Assembly: GCF_901000735.1 (NCBI RefSeq)
Contig: NC_081551.1
Span: 17,388,545-17,452,544 of the forward strand
Reading direction: 5' to 3'
Origin: Corylus avellana
Lineage: Eukaryota > Streptophyta > Magnoliopsida > Fagales > Betulaceae
DNA length: 64,000 nucleotides
Shown here: piece by piece, positions 11,360 to 24,312 of the stretch
Numbering within the stretch: the stretch's first letter is position 1
How the letters are laid out: every line of letters begins with the position of its first letter
Notes under the pieces: model-generated
What the model was told of the DNA's origin: nothing
Database searches by the model: none
Seen by the model: the letters and a program-made list of their open reading frames with translations, nothing else
Program-made: the position numbers and the translations under genes

Positions 11360-14300
11360 TCTAACATGTGGAGAAGCACACAAACGGTTCTACACCCACC
11401 TCCACCAATCTTGTCCACAATTCTTTTGAATACAAAGTTAATAGGCATGTTTTGTTTTTGCTTTGTAAAGTTATTTTTTTGATAAATAATAATTTATTGA
11501 TGAATAAGAAATGCTCGCGTACACGAAAAGTTATTTGCATGTGCTAATTACACAATAGTCATGAGCAAACGCAAAGTACAAATTACATATACAAGAAATC
11601 TAATGTAATAATTATAAATATTATAGACATGTATGAGGCGTTTGGATGGGGTATCCTTTAGGATTCTAAAGATTACCTTGTTTGATTGCACTTAAGTGGA
11701 GCGAATTCAAATACCCAAGGAAATATAGATTTCCTCCTAACTGCCTTTTGTTGGGAATGTGGATTCCCTTCTAGAGAGGTGAAAATCCATATTCCCTTGG
11801 CACTTGGAAAGTATTTAAAAAAAAAAAATGACACAAATGCCCACATCCCCTTACCCATGTGTTTTTATTAATAAGGCACTAAATCTCCTCTCGTATGCTC
11901 GTTTAATTACATTTGTCAATTCTTACTCTCTCTCCCTCTCCCTTGAGCCGATAAAAAAACTCCCTCTCTCAAATATAAGTATCTGTTTGGTTTAGTTCTT
12001 CGCACATTGGTAATTTTCCTTCCTCTGTTGTGGTTGCTTTTGGATTAGAAACTAGGTTGAGTTGTGGTTGCATTTGGATTCTCACATATTAGCTTTTTTG
12101 AAGACTTGTGGTTGTTTTGAAATTACTTTGTCATATTATATCTTTTTTAGATAATTTTATTGTCTTGATCAAGTGGGTTCTTCCTTGGGAGCGGAATTGT
12201 TGTGTTGGGACGGGAATTTTGGAATGTTTTGAAATGAAGAGTTGGGATTTAAGTGCTTTGACATTTTATTTCTATTTTAGAATTGCTGGGCAATTTTTGT
12301 TAATTGCTTTGAGTGTTACTGTTTGAAGTTGGAATGTGCATGTGGAAGCATTTGTGTGTTATTGCTTCTGTCAAAGACTTGAATGATACTTGTTAAATTA
12401 CCATTTGTCCCAAAAGCTTAAGTTGATAGGAAAAAAGTAAATTTAATAATTTAATCATCACTTTAACACTCCCTCATGTGTGGGCTCAAACTCCCTTTTC
12501 ATAAGTAATGTCTGACATGTAAAATATTTAATTTAAATGAGGGGCAAATTGATGGAGTCAAGATTCGATCTCAGGACCTTTGACTTTGATACCATGTTAA
12601 ATCATCATTTATCCCAAAAACTTAAACTGATAGGAATAGGTAAGTTTAATAATTTAATCAACACTTTAACTATACTTATGCTTTGCTTTCTTGAAGCAAA
12701 ATTTGCTTCAAGTGTTTTGTTTTTGGTAAAAACAGAAGAGAAAAACATAAAATTTTTTTGAGAAGAATAAATAATTCCTATAAGATGCTTATGAGTAAAC
12801 CAAACATGAGAATCTCATATTTTCGGGAATCCTATTAGATTCTTAATCATTTCCAAACGTGGGTTTAGTCACATTTCTGGGAATTTAGATTCCCGGGCCT
12901 CACATTCCCAGGAATGTGATGCCCGGGGAACATTAGATTCGCAAACCAAACACCATGGTAATGGTGTTCTATCTCTTAATTTGATAGGTCCCTAAATGGT
13001 AGAGTACTAGGGTATGATATGACTTGTGCGGAAGGCTGTGTTGTGAGATTGCAATTATTCAGGTGCACTAGATTGGAGATTAGGCTTTGCTGATGCTAAT
13101 CATATGGAGTTGTAGCGGAAGAGACTTTCTTGGTGCCATGAGTAGATAATGGATTCAATTTGAATAGTTTTGAACAAAGAATGCCTATGATCTGTGTAAT
13201 GGGTTGCTTCAATTATCTATTGCCTAAAAGATGTTTAGCGGGTACAACTGCATGCTTCTGGCATCTGGAATGATTGACTTATGAGATGTCCAAAATGGGA
13301 CTGCAACACAGGCATGAAATGCGATGTTGGTGCCTAAAGTGCTGTCCAACATCTATAAAGGAAAACAACAAACAACTAGAATAGAATGAGCTCTTGGTTA
13401 GCTGATATGGTTTTACATATTCTTCTTTAACCTTGTTTGTTTGGTGAATGTTCAGAGAAACTCTACTTCATTGATTTTGAGTATGGGTCGTACAACTACA
13501 GAGGCTTCGACATTGGAAATCACTTCAATGAATATGCAGGCTTTGATTGTGACTACAGCTTGTACGCATTTTATCTTTTGTTTTCTGCTTGCTTCTCTCT
13601 CATTTATCATGACTACTTAAACAACATACTATTTCTGAATGGTTTGAAATGGTTTTATTGCAGATACCCTAATAAGGATGAACAATATCATTTCTTCAGG
13701 CATTATTTGCAACCTGAGAAACCGCATGAGGTACATAAAGATTGTGTTCTACTTCAGCTTGAAAATTTTAGTATTAACAATGTTTTTTTTTTTTTTTTTT
13801 TGTAAAATGGTTTATTAACTTAGAATATAGCCCTATATAGAAGTCACATTTAATTTTGCTTAAGGTGTACAAAATCAGAATTATAAAGTCTGAGGGTTTT
13901 GCCCATAATCATCACTGCCGTGCAAATCACTTGCAACTTTACTACTATTTTGCAGTTAGAATGAAAAGCATTCAATTACTTTACTACTATTGACTTCACA
14001 ATAAAGAAAAGCTTTACTTACTTTTCATGCTTTAATAATTATAATTTGGATAACAGGTATCTGAAAAAGACCTCGAAACTCTTTACGTCGAGTCAAATAC
14101 GTATATGTTAGCTTCACACTTATATTGGGCATTGTGGGGACTAATCCAGGTATCTATCTCTATTCCTCCTGCTTTGCTAGTGAGTACTCCCTAGTCCCTG
14201 TGGCAGCTGTGACTCACAATCTCTTTGTGTCTATTGTTTATAGGCAAAGATGTCACCAATTGATTTTGATTATCTCGGATATTTCTTCCTGCGATATAAT

Positions 14301-14372
14301 GAATACAAAAGGCAGAAGGAAAAGCATTTCTTGCTAGCACAATCTTACCTCTCGGGAGTTGGGGCTGGGTAG
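7405..14372 (+). CDS. EMB1187: Ethanolamine kinase (EMB1187-like), 374 aa, 11 exons
   Basis: It phosphorylates ethanolamine with ATP, the first step of the CDP-ethanolamine (Kennedy) route to phosphatidylethanolamine, in the cytosol (family knowledge; Arabidopsis At2g26830). Coding exons: 7405-7529, 7845-7936, 8067-8173, 8886-8991, 9980-10102, 10265-10356, 11058-11142, 13456-13561, 13664-13730, 14057-14149, 14244-14372; every junction is GT/AG and all phases join to TAG. The choline/ethanolamine kinase signature is intact: FAHNDLLSGNL (catalytic Asp at about residue 231) and FIDFEYG (about 248-254), then GFDIGNHFNEYAGFDCDY. The N terminus MGATEIWN matches the family start, so ATG 7405 is chosen over earlier frames. 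Intron 1 has the weak donor GTTCGT. Intron 7 (2.3 kb) carries a microsatellite, a TRIM and probable transposon DNA. The gene appears functional. Confidence 0.96.
11296..11359. repeat. Compound (CT)n(CA)n microsatellite in intron 7
   Basis: CT repeats with one CA interruption run from 11296 and pass directly into (CA)n, ending at 11359. They lie inside ethanolamine kinase intron 7. Confidence 0.95.
11637..12954. mobile_element. Possible DNA transposon in intron 7 hosting the TRIM
   Basis: The left edge GGCGTTTGGATGGGGTATC and the inward-read right edge GGTGTTTGGTTTGCGAATC agree at 14 of 19 positions. Both are followed by phrases about 'ggattc' and 'gaatgtg' that recur inverted. No clear target duplication was found and no transposase remains, so this is tentative. 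Confidence 0.35.
12391..12671 (-). mobile_element. TRIM retrotransposon, 281 bp, with ~78-bp LTRs and 5-bp TSD
   Basis: Terminal direct repeats at 12391-12468 and 12595-12671 both start TGTTAAAT and end in TTTAAC plus one or two bases. Flanks are ATACT (12386-12390) and ATACT (12672-12676). On the minus strand, TGGTATCAAAG sits directly after the 12595 LTR and is complementary to initiator tRNA-Met apart from one mismatch in the first 11 bases (primer-binding site). A purine run GAGGGAG lies directly before the other LTR (polypurine tract). It has no coding capacity. In size and layout it resembles the very short TRIMs described as SMARTs. It is in intron 7 of ethanolamine kinase, antisense to that gene. 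Confidence 0.88.
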
Positions 14373-15345
14373 ATATTCATTCTTATTTTTGCTTTGCTGT
14401 TATACCGGCTTTTAGGAAGATGCCCGTGGTACCTCTAGTTAGACATTCTTGTAAAATCTTCTTTTATAGCCATTATTACGATAGGGAAATTTGAAAACAA
14501 ATTTGAACAAATGATTGCTGTTTAGGGCAATTTGATATGTTTTCTTGTAATTCTGAAACATGTATTTGATACTTATTTTTTTCCTTGAATAATATTTTGC
14601 TTCTTTTTCTCTTTAATCTGCTATTGGTATATAGAAGCCTATCTTGTGGTTAACAAGTGGATAATCATCCCTTGGTCAAAGGGTTTTTACTTGTACTTGG
14701 ATGGGCATAAAGTTGAGCAATTTGAGAAAAAAAAAAAGAAAGTGGAGAAACAATTCCACACATTACTGAACATGTTATATAAGCTTCCCATGGGATAAAA
14801 TTCAAGGTGATTCTAATTATAAATTTCGTTATGTTGGAACAAGCTAGAATAATAATATCAAACTGCTAAAAGATCCTCCTACAGGTTTGCATTCCACTCA
14901 TGACTCACCCCAAAAGAGAACAAAATCAACTTGGCCATTAAATCATGTCTTGAATGCGAAGGTAATGTGTCAAATTGTTGGACAGTGCCTACTCATGAAC
15001 AGAAACTTTTAATAATTTTGTTGTTCAGGCCGCTAACAATCTAAACAGCAAATTTGAGCGAGTTCCATAAAGCCTACTTGACTTAGCAAGTTTCGGGCAA
15101 TCTATCTGTTTTTTAGGGCAAGTGAGTCCCATAAAGGTTCTCTTAACAATTTAGACCGGAGTTACCGACCGACTGCCAGTCCATTACACAAATGATCTTA
15201 ATTTGTGATGAATGCAGCACTTTCTTCTTTTATTTATTTATTTATATTTTATATTTTAATTTTAAAAAAGAGTATCTACGACAATATGACAAGAACTAAA
15301 ACGTAGTCGCGAAATGGGTCTTCAATTTTCAACTTGTAAGATGTG

Positions 15346-15386
<41 letters not shown>

Positions 15387-15626
15387 TTGTAAAACTAGGA
15401 AAGTCTAGCAAAACAAACATCCTCATCCATCTAGCATCCCTCACGGTAAACATGATCTCTACTTTGAATATGATGAACCTACGACAGATTTATGTGCATC
15501 ACCAACACGACGAATCAGGCAAAGGTTTCAGCTTTACAATATGCATGTTATATAGCCCATGAAATGCAAAAAAGGGACACTAAAAAGTTCTGACCCACCT
15601 TTACTTCTGATATACAGCCTCTAGCT
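14373..15626. other. Convergent intergenic spacer (EMB1187 / SAGL1 3' ends)
   Basis: No gene seen. It holds the 3' UTRs of two convergent genes; an AATAAT-type poly(A) signal candidate lies near 14588 for the kinase. A (TA)n tract lies at 15347-15383. Confidence 0.6.
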
Positions 15627-18431
15627 TCAAGCTTGAAGAACCTGGCAATGAACAATGTGACTCTTCAGGCGGCTCCTGCCAGCAAGGCTGGACAAGAGAT
15701 TTGTGACCAGAGTCTTGAACTGTCCTTTCCCTGCTATAGTTTCCCATAAATGTTCAGCTGTAGGGCCCCTTACATCTTCAGATTTCAAAACGTCAACCAG
15801 AGAAATGCTCATATTGTTTCTGATGATACACAGTTTTCCATTCAGGGGAAGAAGAGCAGCTGCCTCCAAAGCCTGAGAATTCCCCAAATGCATTTTACTG
15901 TCAATATGCTTGCTCCAGGAATCACTCACTTCATCATAAACCCTAAGTTTGCACCCATCCTTGCAGTCCGAGGCATAAAGGTGCCCATTTAGGGAAGTAC
16001 TTGGGTTCCTCCAACCTGCAACCATTCCGTCATAGACCGGGTACCAGCTGTCTGTTTCTGGTTGGTAGACCTCGCTTAGAACCTGCCGATGAGACCCAAG
16101 CCCCTTCAAGTACCACTTGCCCTCATAGACAACCCCAATGAAGGGAACCATTGCGGTGCTCATGTCCGAAATAAAGGACCACCGGTTCTTGTTTGGATCA
16201 TAGACTTCAGCTGATCTCAAGGATCGGTGCACACCCTCATTCTCTCCACCCGCCACGTACAAGCAGTTGTTTATGACACAAGAACCAAAAAAATGTCGCC
16301 GACGAAGCATGTCAGGGGCACGGTGCCATTTATTAGTGCGGGCACTATAAAAAATTACACGCCTCATTGATCCCTTCATCGGGTCTTTGCCACCAAACAG
16401 ATAGAGGTGACAGCCACTAAGAACAGCACAACCAAACCCAAGGGCTTCAGAATATTCCTTGGGAACAGGAGGGAGGGGCTGCCACAGCTGATATGTAGGA
16501 TCAAAGGCATGCCATGATATTTTCCCATCTCGGTCTCTTTTGATGACATATATCCATTCTTCCGCGATACCAAGGCTCTTGCGGAGTGAGTAAAAGAAGT
16601 TGCCGGCCAAAAGACGATACCATCTTTTACAGACCAGCCTAAGTTTGCGATGCTCAGCCCTGGGGACCCGGATTAGACAAGCAATAGCAAGATCATCAGG
16701 AAGTCCTGGAAGCAGAGGGGATTGGTTTCTGCTCCTGTCACCACGTGATGGTTTGCACCTTGTTGGGTGAATGGATGGTTTAATGTCAGGCTGAAGACAG
16801 AGTTTTGATCCAGGAACAAATCTTTTGGCACCGGCAACAGTTTTGAGGCCTGCATCTACCCTACATAAACATGCTGTTGTATCAACCTGCAAAAATCCAT
16901 GTGGACAATAATTAACATTCTCATAACTACTTCATCTCTACGATATTAGGGAACTCAACATACATAATATGTTATCTTGGTGTCTGCATTAAAGAAAACT
17001 ATAAAAACTTGGTGTATCAGTGTGTGACTTTGTCTTCTGATAAAGAACAAGATGATAAACTAATGTCAGCAGGCTCCTAATCTCCTAGTTGGATTGCAGT
17101 AGTACAAAAGATAAAATTTAGAATACAATATATTTCGCATAACATTGCTAATATTTGCAGTTTTATCTCTTATGAACATTTTTACTTTTGCATAGAAATG
17201 CTTAAATGGGAGCAACTTTTCTTTTTCCTTACTTTTTGGGAAAAAACAAACAACTTCTTTGCAAAGATCAAACTATATGCAAATTTTTGCATATAAGACT
17301 AACATGATTAATGAGATAAATATTACAATACGATAAATCACAGCCTGGAGCCTAGATCAGCATTTGAAAGACATTTAAGGCTTATGAACGAGTTTTTTTT
17401 CTTCCACAATTAAAAAATTATGTAATGAGGCTTGTAACTGTCACTGTCAGGAATCTCATGACGCAACATAAGAAACTCAAGCCTCAAAGTTAAAGGATTA
17501 GATTAGTAACCTCATCCATTGAAATAGAAAGTTATTCCCTAACCACAAAACGGGGCAGCATGAGAAGAATTTGGAATAATGCATAACTTTTGAACTTAGC
17601 AAAGATGTGCACTGATTCCAACACTAGGAATCTTGTCTTTAATGTCATAACTGGGGTGAAAGGACTCCATCAATCGTGTGGCTTTACTTTTTTGCTTGAG
17701 TTTTCAACTTCAAGACCTGCCGACTTAAATAATCCTGGACAAGAAAGCAATTTTTTTTTTTAATTTTTTTTTTACTTTTTATGCCCCAGGCAAAGCCACG
17801 AGGGGTTATGGATGACCCAGTATTAAGGACTCTCGTGATGCATTTAGAATCAATCTATTGAACCATTTATATATCATTTTCCTTGCCAAAGAAAGCAATT
17901 TGACTTGGATGATCACAAGCATTCCCAAGTATCATCATCTAAAGTAACAAACAACATTATTTCCTGGATTCAAGAAGTGCAGCTGAAATACCTTATCTAA
18001 TTATCTTTATCAAACTCTTTTAGCGATATTTTAGCCAAGGATCGGCGGACAAGAGAATAAATACTAGCATAATTATTGTACAGCAAGTAACTCCGTTCAT
18101 AAAAGAGTGCATTTTCCAATTTCTGAAAAACAATTTGAAGATCGGAGTAGTCTCATTACTCATTATAGATTTTTTAAGCACCTGACCAGTCAAATCAGAA
18201 TTCAATTAGAACAAAACTCAACAACAGGAACAACCAAGAAACACAAACTTAGACACAGGCATGAGAACAGAGCAGTTTCAAAGAGTAAGAACTATACACA
18301 GGATACCCAAGATAGCATTGGATTCCATCACCAAAAAACAAAAGAATGACATTAGATGTAAAATAAAGCAGAAATTTAGCAGTAAAGGCAGATGAGCGAA
18401 TTACCAGAGGAGGTTGAATCACTCTGTCCAT
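15627..18431 (-). CDS. SAGL1: F-box/kelch-repeat protein, SAGL1-like, 428 aa
   Basis: Probable substrate-recognition subunit of an SCF ubiquitin ligase. The Arabidopsis relative At1g55270 (SAGL1) is linked to turnover of wax and phenylpropanoid enzymes (family knowledge; the target here is inferred). The main exon 16886-15627 carries the F-box at about residues 65-105 (LLPGLPDDLAIACLIRVP, then RLVCKRWYRLL) and kelch repeats at about 140-370 (LYLFGGKD, LYVAGGENEG, SAEVYDPNKNRWS), ending HCQVLQA. The frame before Val-Asp-Thr-Thr is an intron ending TTTTTGCAG. The only fitting start is a 9-codon exon at 18431-18405 (MDRVIQPPL, donor CTG|GTAATT), which joins in phase across a 1.5-kb intron. Length is close to the Arabidopsis protein. 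No damage seen. Confidence 0.93.
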
Positions 18432-19300
18432 TTCTCTTCGTTGAAGGACTTGCCAATACCAGATTTATCAAAAGCCCACCTCCCAAATCAAGTACTTATC
18501 TCTCAATCATCATCATCTCCCACACGAAACACATAGATGTAACAAATGCACGATTCATCACAAAACCTACCAATCAATGTCACTCGAGGTCCAAAATTCG
18601 CCTTCAAAACACAAACATAAATCACTTTTTGATTATTCAGTTAAGTTTCCTCTTAATCTTCCAAAACCCACCTCCAGAATTAAACACCCATCTCAAGAAA
18701 CCTCCCAGGCAGCTCAAAACCAACCTCAGGATCACAAGCTAAACACATTGAAGAAGCAATACCCATAAGCCAAAGTCAACCGAAGTTGACCAAAACACAA
18801 CCCCCAAAATCATTACCACATTATCTCCAAACCCCATGACCAAAATAAAAAACCCATGTGCCAAAACCTCAGAAAGTCAGCTCCAATGGCCTTCAGGCAG
18901 AGAAATCAGAAAGCCCAAGTTGTTCTATTTTTTTTAGAGAAAACCCCAAGAAACCCAAATGCGGGACAGCGGGAAAATGGGGGCAAAGGGAGCACTGAGA
19001 GATGGATAGAGACCCCTCTCACCATTAAAATCTTCAGTGGAGTTTCGGGCCCATCACCTCAACGGCACAACCTACCAAGCACAAGAGTGTGTTCAAGAAG
19101 AGAGAGAGAGAAAAAGGCAAACCTAAACCATTAAAGGAAGAGAGAAAGAGGGGGCTTTGAATGATGACATTTTGGTGGTTGTTTTTCAGGAGAAGAATAA
19201 AGAAGAAAAATTCGCACTTCAAATTGGAAGATAGCTCTTGTCTGAGAGAGAGAGAGAGAGAAGGAAAAACGAGGGTCAAAACTCTTTAAAATGGGGAGAA
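18432..19300 (-). promoter_or_regulatory. SAGL1 leader/promoter region
   Basis: Sequence upstream of the SAGL1 ATG shows no long frame matching a family. A (GA)n tract (CT on the coding strand) at 19242-19261 and a second GA-rich run near 19094-19112 are typical of plant 5' leaders. The transcription start cannot be fixed by eye. Confidence 0.4.
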
Positions 19301-19611
19301 GTGATGCCTTTTCTTTTTCTTCTGTTGCTATTTTTTAAAGAAATATAGACAAAGATTCAAGAAATTAAAAAATATTTTTAGGTGGCCCCACCAGATGCTC
19401 TTAATCATAAAAGATTTTCTTGTACGTGTTGACCCACCTCATCTCCTCTCACAGTTCCTACTCCACAAAGGGTATTTTGGTAACTCTGTCAGTTGGGCCC
19501 TCTCTCATCTTTTGCTGATGATCAAAATGGGCCCTTGCCTTCGGTAGTAAGATGATCTCTGCTCTACTCTGCCTCAGGAAACCAAAAAGAAATACATGGG
19601 TAATTACCTTT

Positions 19612-19995
19612 TTTTTTTTTTTTTTTTTTTTCATTAACTACAATGCATTGTCACTTTACCCTATAAACTAACAATTCTATTGTCTGACCTTATAAAACTA
19701 TCACTTTGTGCTCAAAACTCTCATTTCGTCAGTCAAAGACGTTAACTTAGACAGTAAAAGTGACAATGTGTTGTAGTTCATGGGATAAAGAGACAATACG
19801 TTGTAGTTCAAAGGGGCAAAGTGACAATGCGTTGTAATTTATGGGGAAAAAGTGATGGGCTGACTGTCTGAGTTAACGCATTTGATTGACAGAAAGGAGT
19901 TTTGGGCACAAAATGGTAATTTGATGGGGTCAGTTAGTCGGGTTGTCAGTTTATGGTGGGAAAGTGACAATGTATTGTAGTTGATGGGAGGAAAA
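19612..19995. repeat. Foldback repeat, 'acaatgcattgtcactt' family
   Basis: Phrases around 19640-19660 (acaatgcattgtcacttt) recur inverted at about 19760-19850 and at about 19965-19985 (aaagtgacaatgtattgtag). This gives an imperfect inverted repeat of roughly 380 bp preceded by a T run. Non-coding; probably a MITE. Confidence 0.5.
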
Positions 19996-20157
19996 TGTAA
20001 TTATCCCAAAATTATGTATACAAAAAGAAATAAGCTTGCATGGATTGTGATTTTCAGTAATTATGGATTCTTATTTAATAATTATTTGTTCGAATTTTTA
20101 ATAATTTATACAGATAATATGAGAGATCTAAACTTACCTATTTGAGTAGATGATGGA

Positions 20158-20272
20158 TTTTTTTTTTTTTTTTGACATGTTCACACAAGGGAAAGGGGAG
20201 GAGGAATTCGAACTAGTGACCTCTGCTTCATTAGACGTAGTCCATAGCCGATTGAGCTACCCCTTGAGGACG
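20158..20272 (-). mobile_element. tRNA-derived SINE
   Basis: On the minus strand it begins GTCCTCAAGGGG, continues with a box A-like TAGCTCAATCGG and a box B-like AGTTCGAATTCC, and ends in a run of A (T15-17 at 20158-20174). Imperfect 7-bp flanks ATCTATC and ATCCATC may be the target duplication. The tRNA-like half does not fold into a full tRNA, so this is a SINE rather than a tRNA gene. Confidence 0.75.
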
Positions 20273-21646
20273 ATAGATCTCTTTTTTTATGAGTAATGTT
20301 AGATGGAAGAAGACTCATGTTTTCTTTACATCTTCTTAAAATTAACGTGACTTTTAAAAGCACTTTAGATTTGTTATAAATAATTATTAAATTTTGATCT
20401 AATGATAATTTTAAAATTTATGACTTGAATCTTTTGTCTAGCATTACTCTTTTTTACGATGGCTCAGGAAAAAAAAAACCCAATGAAAGAAAGACTACTG
20501 ACTGTGATTAGATTATGATAGCCCAAGCCATCTAATCTATGTTCTTACTTTAATATATTCTTTACTCCATTGTATTTTTTTCGTTCTTTTTGGGTGGAAG
20601 GGGCATTATACATGGAATGTGGATGATGGGATTTTAACCATTAATCAGGTTACTTTTATTAGGTAGATTTCTTGTGCTTGATTGTATTGTTTGCCTTGTT
20701 TTGACTGCATCTTTGAATCCTAATCCAAAAATATCTACCACCTATTTGGTGTATCACATAATAAACCTCTTGGAGGTGGGTTTCTTTGGCTATTAAACTG
20801 GCCTATTTTTGGCATAAACCGAGGTCATTTCATTAACGATGAAACCTATAACTCTAGATCAATTTGGCTTAGGTCGGTTGGACCTATTTCAGTTAGGCAG
20901 ATCGGACCTAGTTCCATTAGAAAAATGATTACACATGGCCTAAAGAAGGGTTACGTCTGACGTTCCGTTATTATTGGAGAATGATGAAAGTGTGTTCAGG
21001 AAAGTAGGAGCCACATAATCAAAGTATGTTAGTCCTTGAGTCTCTCTCAACCAACAACGTGCGGGAAATCATTCCTTAGAAGACAAGGAAGCTAAGCTAT
21101 TTGGAGGTAAGCTCATTTTCTAGTCAAACATTATTTCTTCTTTAAACTATTTTCTTTCTCTAAAGTTAATTATGAGTTAAACATTAGAGTGAACCCTTGC
21201 TGAACTCTCAACAGAACACTTTGAACTTTTCTTTCTCTTTGTCTTGCTGGTGCTCTTGATTAAGGGCTTGACGTGCGATTAATTGATTCTTTATTGTTTA
21301 AATTTTTATTTTTTAGGTTAAAGTATGCATATTCCTCCCCTCAAATTACCACTTCATTGTCAATGTCCTCAAACTACCAATTGTGTCGGTATCCCCCTAA
21401 ATTACTAGAACAGTGTGAATGTCCCACTAATGACAAAAATATCTTTCATAATTTTTTTTTTTTTTTTTTTTTAAGTCTCAAAATTATAACAAAAAAAAAA
21501 AAAAAAACTAAAAACAATTTCAAAAAATTCTAAAAAAAAAATTACGACAGTGAAATTGTTTTGGTAGTTTAAGAGGGAAACATTAATACAATTGGTAGTT
21601 TTGGAGGACACTAATAATGTGGTGGTAGTTTGAAAGGGGTATGTGA

Positions 21647-21678
<32 letters not shown>

Positions 21679-24312
21679 CAATTCAAAACATAAAACAGTC
21701 AAAATTATTATATCACGTAAGAAAAAATTCCATAAAGCACATTAACAAACATCATTTCAAGTGGATAGTAGCCAGCCTCAAGGCAGGCTTCTAAGTTCAA
21801 ATTTTGAAATGCTATTATTACCATTTACCAATGGAGTTTCTTCTTTTTCCTTTTTGGTTCACTCTCTTTTTCTGGATTGAATAATTACGTGTTGATAGAT
21901 GTTGAATTGGAATTATGAGCTACAAATATTCTCCTACGATGCCCTACATCTTGGGATACCATCATAACTCCCACCCCTTAATTAAATCATCCCCATCTAA
22001 TCTGGAAGGTCTGTAAACATGGCATTTTCCTTCAACTTCAACATCGTAAAAAATATTTTGGTTTAAAAAAATTATAGTTTTTTCAACGACACTTAAGTCA
22101 AATTAAAAAACAAAGGGTGTTCTAAGGCCTCCAATTGGCCTCTAAATGAGGGAAGATTTTCAGAGTCTAGAATGTGTTGATCTTTCAAATAAGTGGCACC
22201 CACCCCAAAAAAAAAAACTAAGGTATATTTTTCCAAGATTTGGAAACCCTTTACATATTTGAACCCATCCATCACGTTTGATCTTCCACAAAAAGTCATC
22301 CTATCTGTCTAAACTCTTTTGTCTGATTATTATATTATCTTTAAGAATCAATGTCATGCTTACACATTTTCTTTTTTGTTTCCATTCAGAACAATGATTC
22401 AAAACATCCGAGCAGGACAACTCATTTGAGGTTAATTGAAATTGACCCACTAACCATTCTTTAACCTTTTTTTTCCCACAAGTTACAAAAGTTTTAGGCA
22501 GATTGGGTAGTAGAATATTATGTCAATTATATTCACTAACAATTGCTTTCTACCTGAACTGCTTTACCTGCCTTGCTTTTTTCTATCATAGCATTAATAT
22601 TATCATTTACTCTCTTTTTTTTTTCTGCAGGAAAAATGAAGAAAATGTGGGTCTTTTTAATTTTGTGGTGAAGAAATAGTTGGAATTGATTGATGTAATG
22701 GCATTGCTGGCTGAGTTTGTCGATTACAGTTTAACTTATTCATGATTTAGAAATTTAAGAACCCTAGCTCACGTAAGGCCATGTGCATCCTTCAAAGAGC
22801 TGCTTAAATTCAATGTTATCTCTTTCCATGGAAGTCATCAAAATCTTTGGCTTCCATTTCAACACTGGATTCGACAAAAACACGAGTTTTGCGATAAACA
22901 AGCCGGTTAAAATCTGCGGCGTAATTAGTCATAGTCACTTTATGCTCTGCATATTTAATAAAAGACAGCATCTTAAACAGTCTCTAGCATCAGAAATTCA
23001 GTGTGTCACAATAATTTCATGCAAACTCTCAAATTATTCTGAGCACTAAGATTAGAATGATTAGGCTACTTTTCCTTTTTGAAGGATGGGGGATGTTGAA
23101 AGATGTCTATCCCAACTTAGGGGACAAGGCATGGTTGAGGTCCTCTTGAGGATTAAGAAAGTCAAGCAGTGGGGTTCACATTAACTTTCTCATGCACACA
23201 CTTACATTGGTAAACCACATAAACAAGAAGAATAGCAAGATATAAATCATAGAAAGCAGTATTGAGTGAAGATTGTGGTTGTGTAGTGCAAATCAACTCC
23301 ATGATGTTATATATATTATGGTAAAGAGAAGTTCTTGATTATTTGCTTCATGTCTTTCCTGGTCATCTTTCACCTAAGTCCCCCCAAAGAAGACAAGGCT
23401 TAAAAGACACCTGAGAAATGCAGTTGACAAGAGTGGTGGTACTCATGGGTGATTTTTCTAAGAGATGATCTTCTATCAATCTATGCCTTGGGGGAGCACA
23501 TCGTTGAAAGCAGCCATGGAAAATCTGTACAAGTTGCTGAAATGGGTGTTCATGTCGGAGACAAATCCACAACGGCAATACCAGATGGGCTAATCTTCCC
23601 AGAAGAAAGGAACCGCAAAGCATAGATTGAAGTGCTTCAAGCAGCTGTAATTGATAAGAGTTCACGAAATACTTACCTTCTATTTCTTCAATATTCAGTC
23701 GGGTAAACTCTTTAAATATCTTAACAGGTTGTGTTATTAAGCCTATAAAGTTTGGGCAAATAGTTCTACAATGGTGACAATAATGTAAAACTACAGTACC
23801 CTAACAAGTAGAACAACTTATCAAAGGGATAAGAAAAAACATCAAGTGATTAACCAGAAAATGATGAAAACTGAATTATATAACAAAAATAAAATCACAA
23901 GCGCCTATTCCGAAGACGCATTCTGAAAAAAGAAAAGGCATTAGATGACAAAGATTTGACTCGGTACCAAATGAATAATTATCCCAAAGATGTGACTATA
24001 TCATGACTCACTGGCATCTAATCAATGGAAAACTAATTTCATTTCAATGAGACCTTTAGTTCTGGGTATACAAAAGAAATTGACACGAGACTATATCATC
24101 AGTGTGTATGAATCATCAAGGTAACGTTGATATGTAAAATAAAAGCCGACTGATTAAAAAACAATCAACTTTACCATCATTAGCACCAAAATGGCCAAAA
24201 TCAGAAAGGAAGTCAAAACTTCAATCTATAGGCCCGCCTACCAACGTCCCATATTTGAGTTAGCAACTCTTCATCTATGTCAGTATTGTTTCTCGCTTGC
24301 ATCCCAGGAGGC
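20273..24312. other. Intergenic, no convincing gene
   Basis: AT-rich. It contains a foldback repeat at about 21310-21655 (arms with 'aaactaccaattgtg' and its inverse, T and A homopolymers between). A 100-codon minus-strand frame at 23665-23363 has no recognisable domain. I see no RNA gene. Confidence 0.5.

Noticed and set aside
16887..16892. Start of SAGL1 at a TTG codon at 16892
   Set aside because: These bases belong to the intron 3' end (TTTTTGCAG); the true start is the exon at 18431-18405.
20197..20272. tRNA gene
   Set aside because: Box A and B motifs are present, but the sequence cannot form acceptor and anticodon stems and ends in a poly(A) tract; it is a SINE.
23363..23665. 100-codon minus-strand frame
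   Set aside because: No domain or relative recognised, no splice or promoter support; cannot be called a gene.
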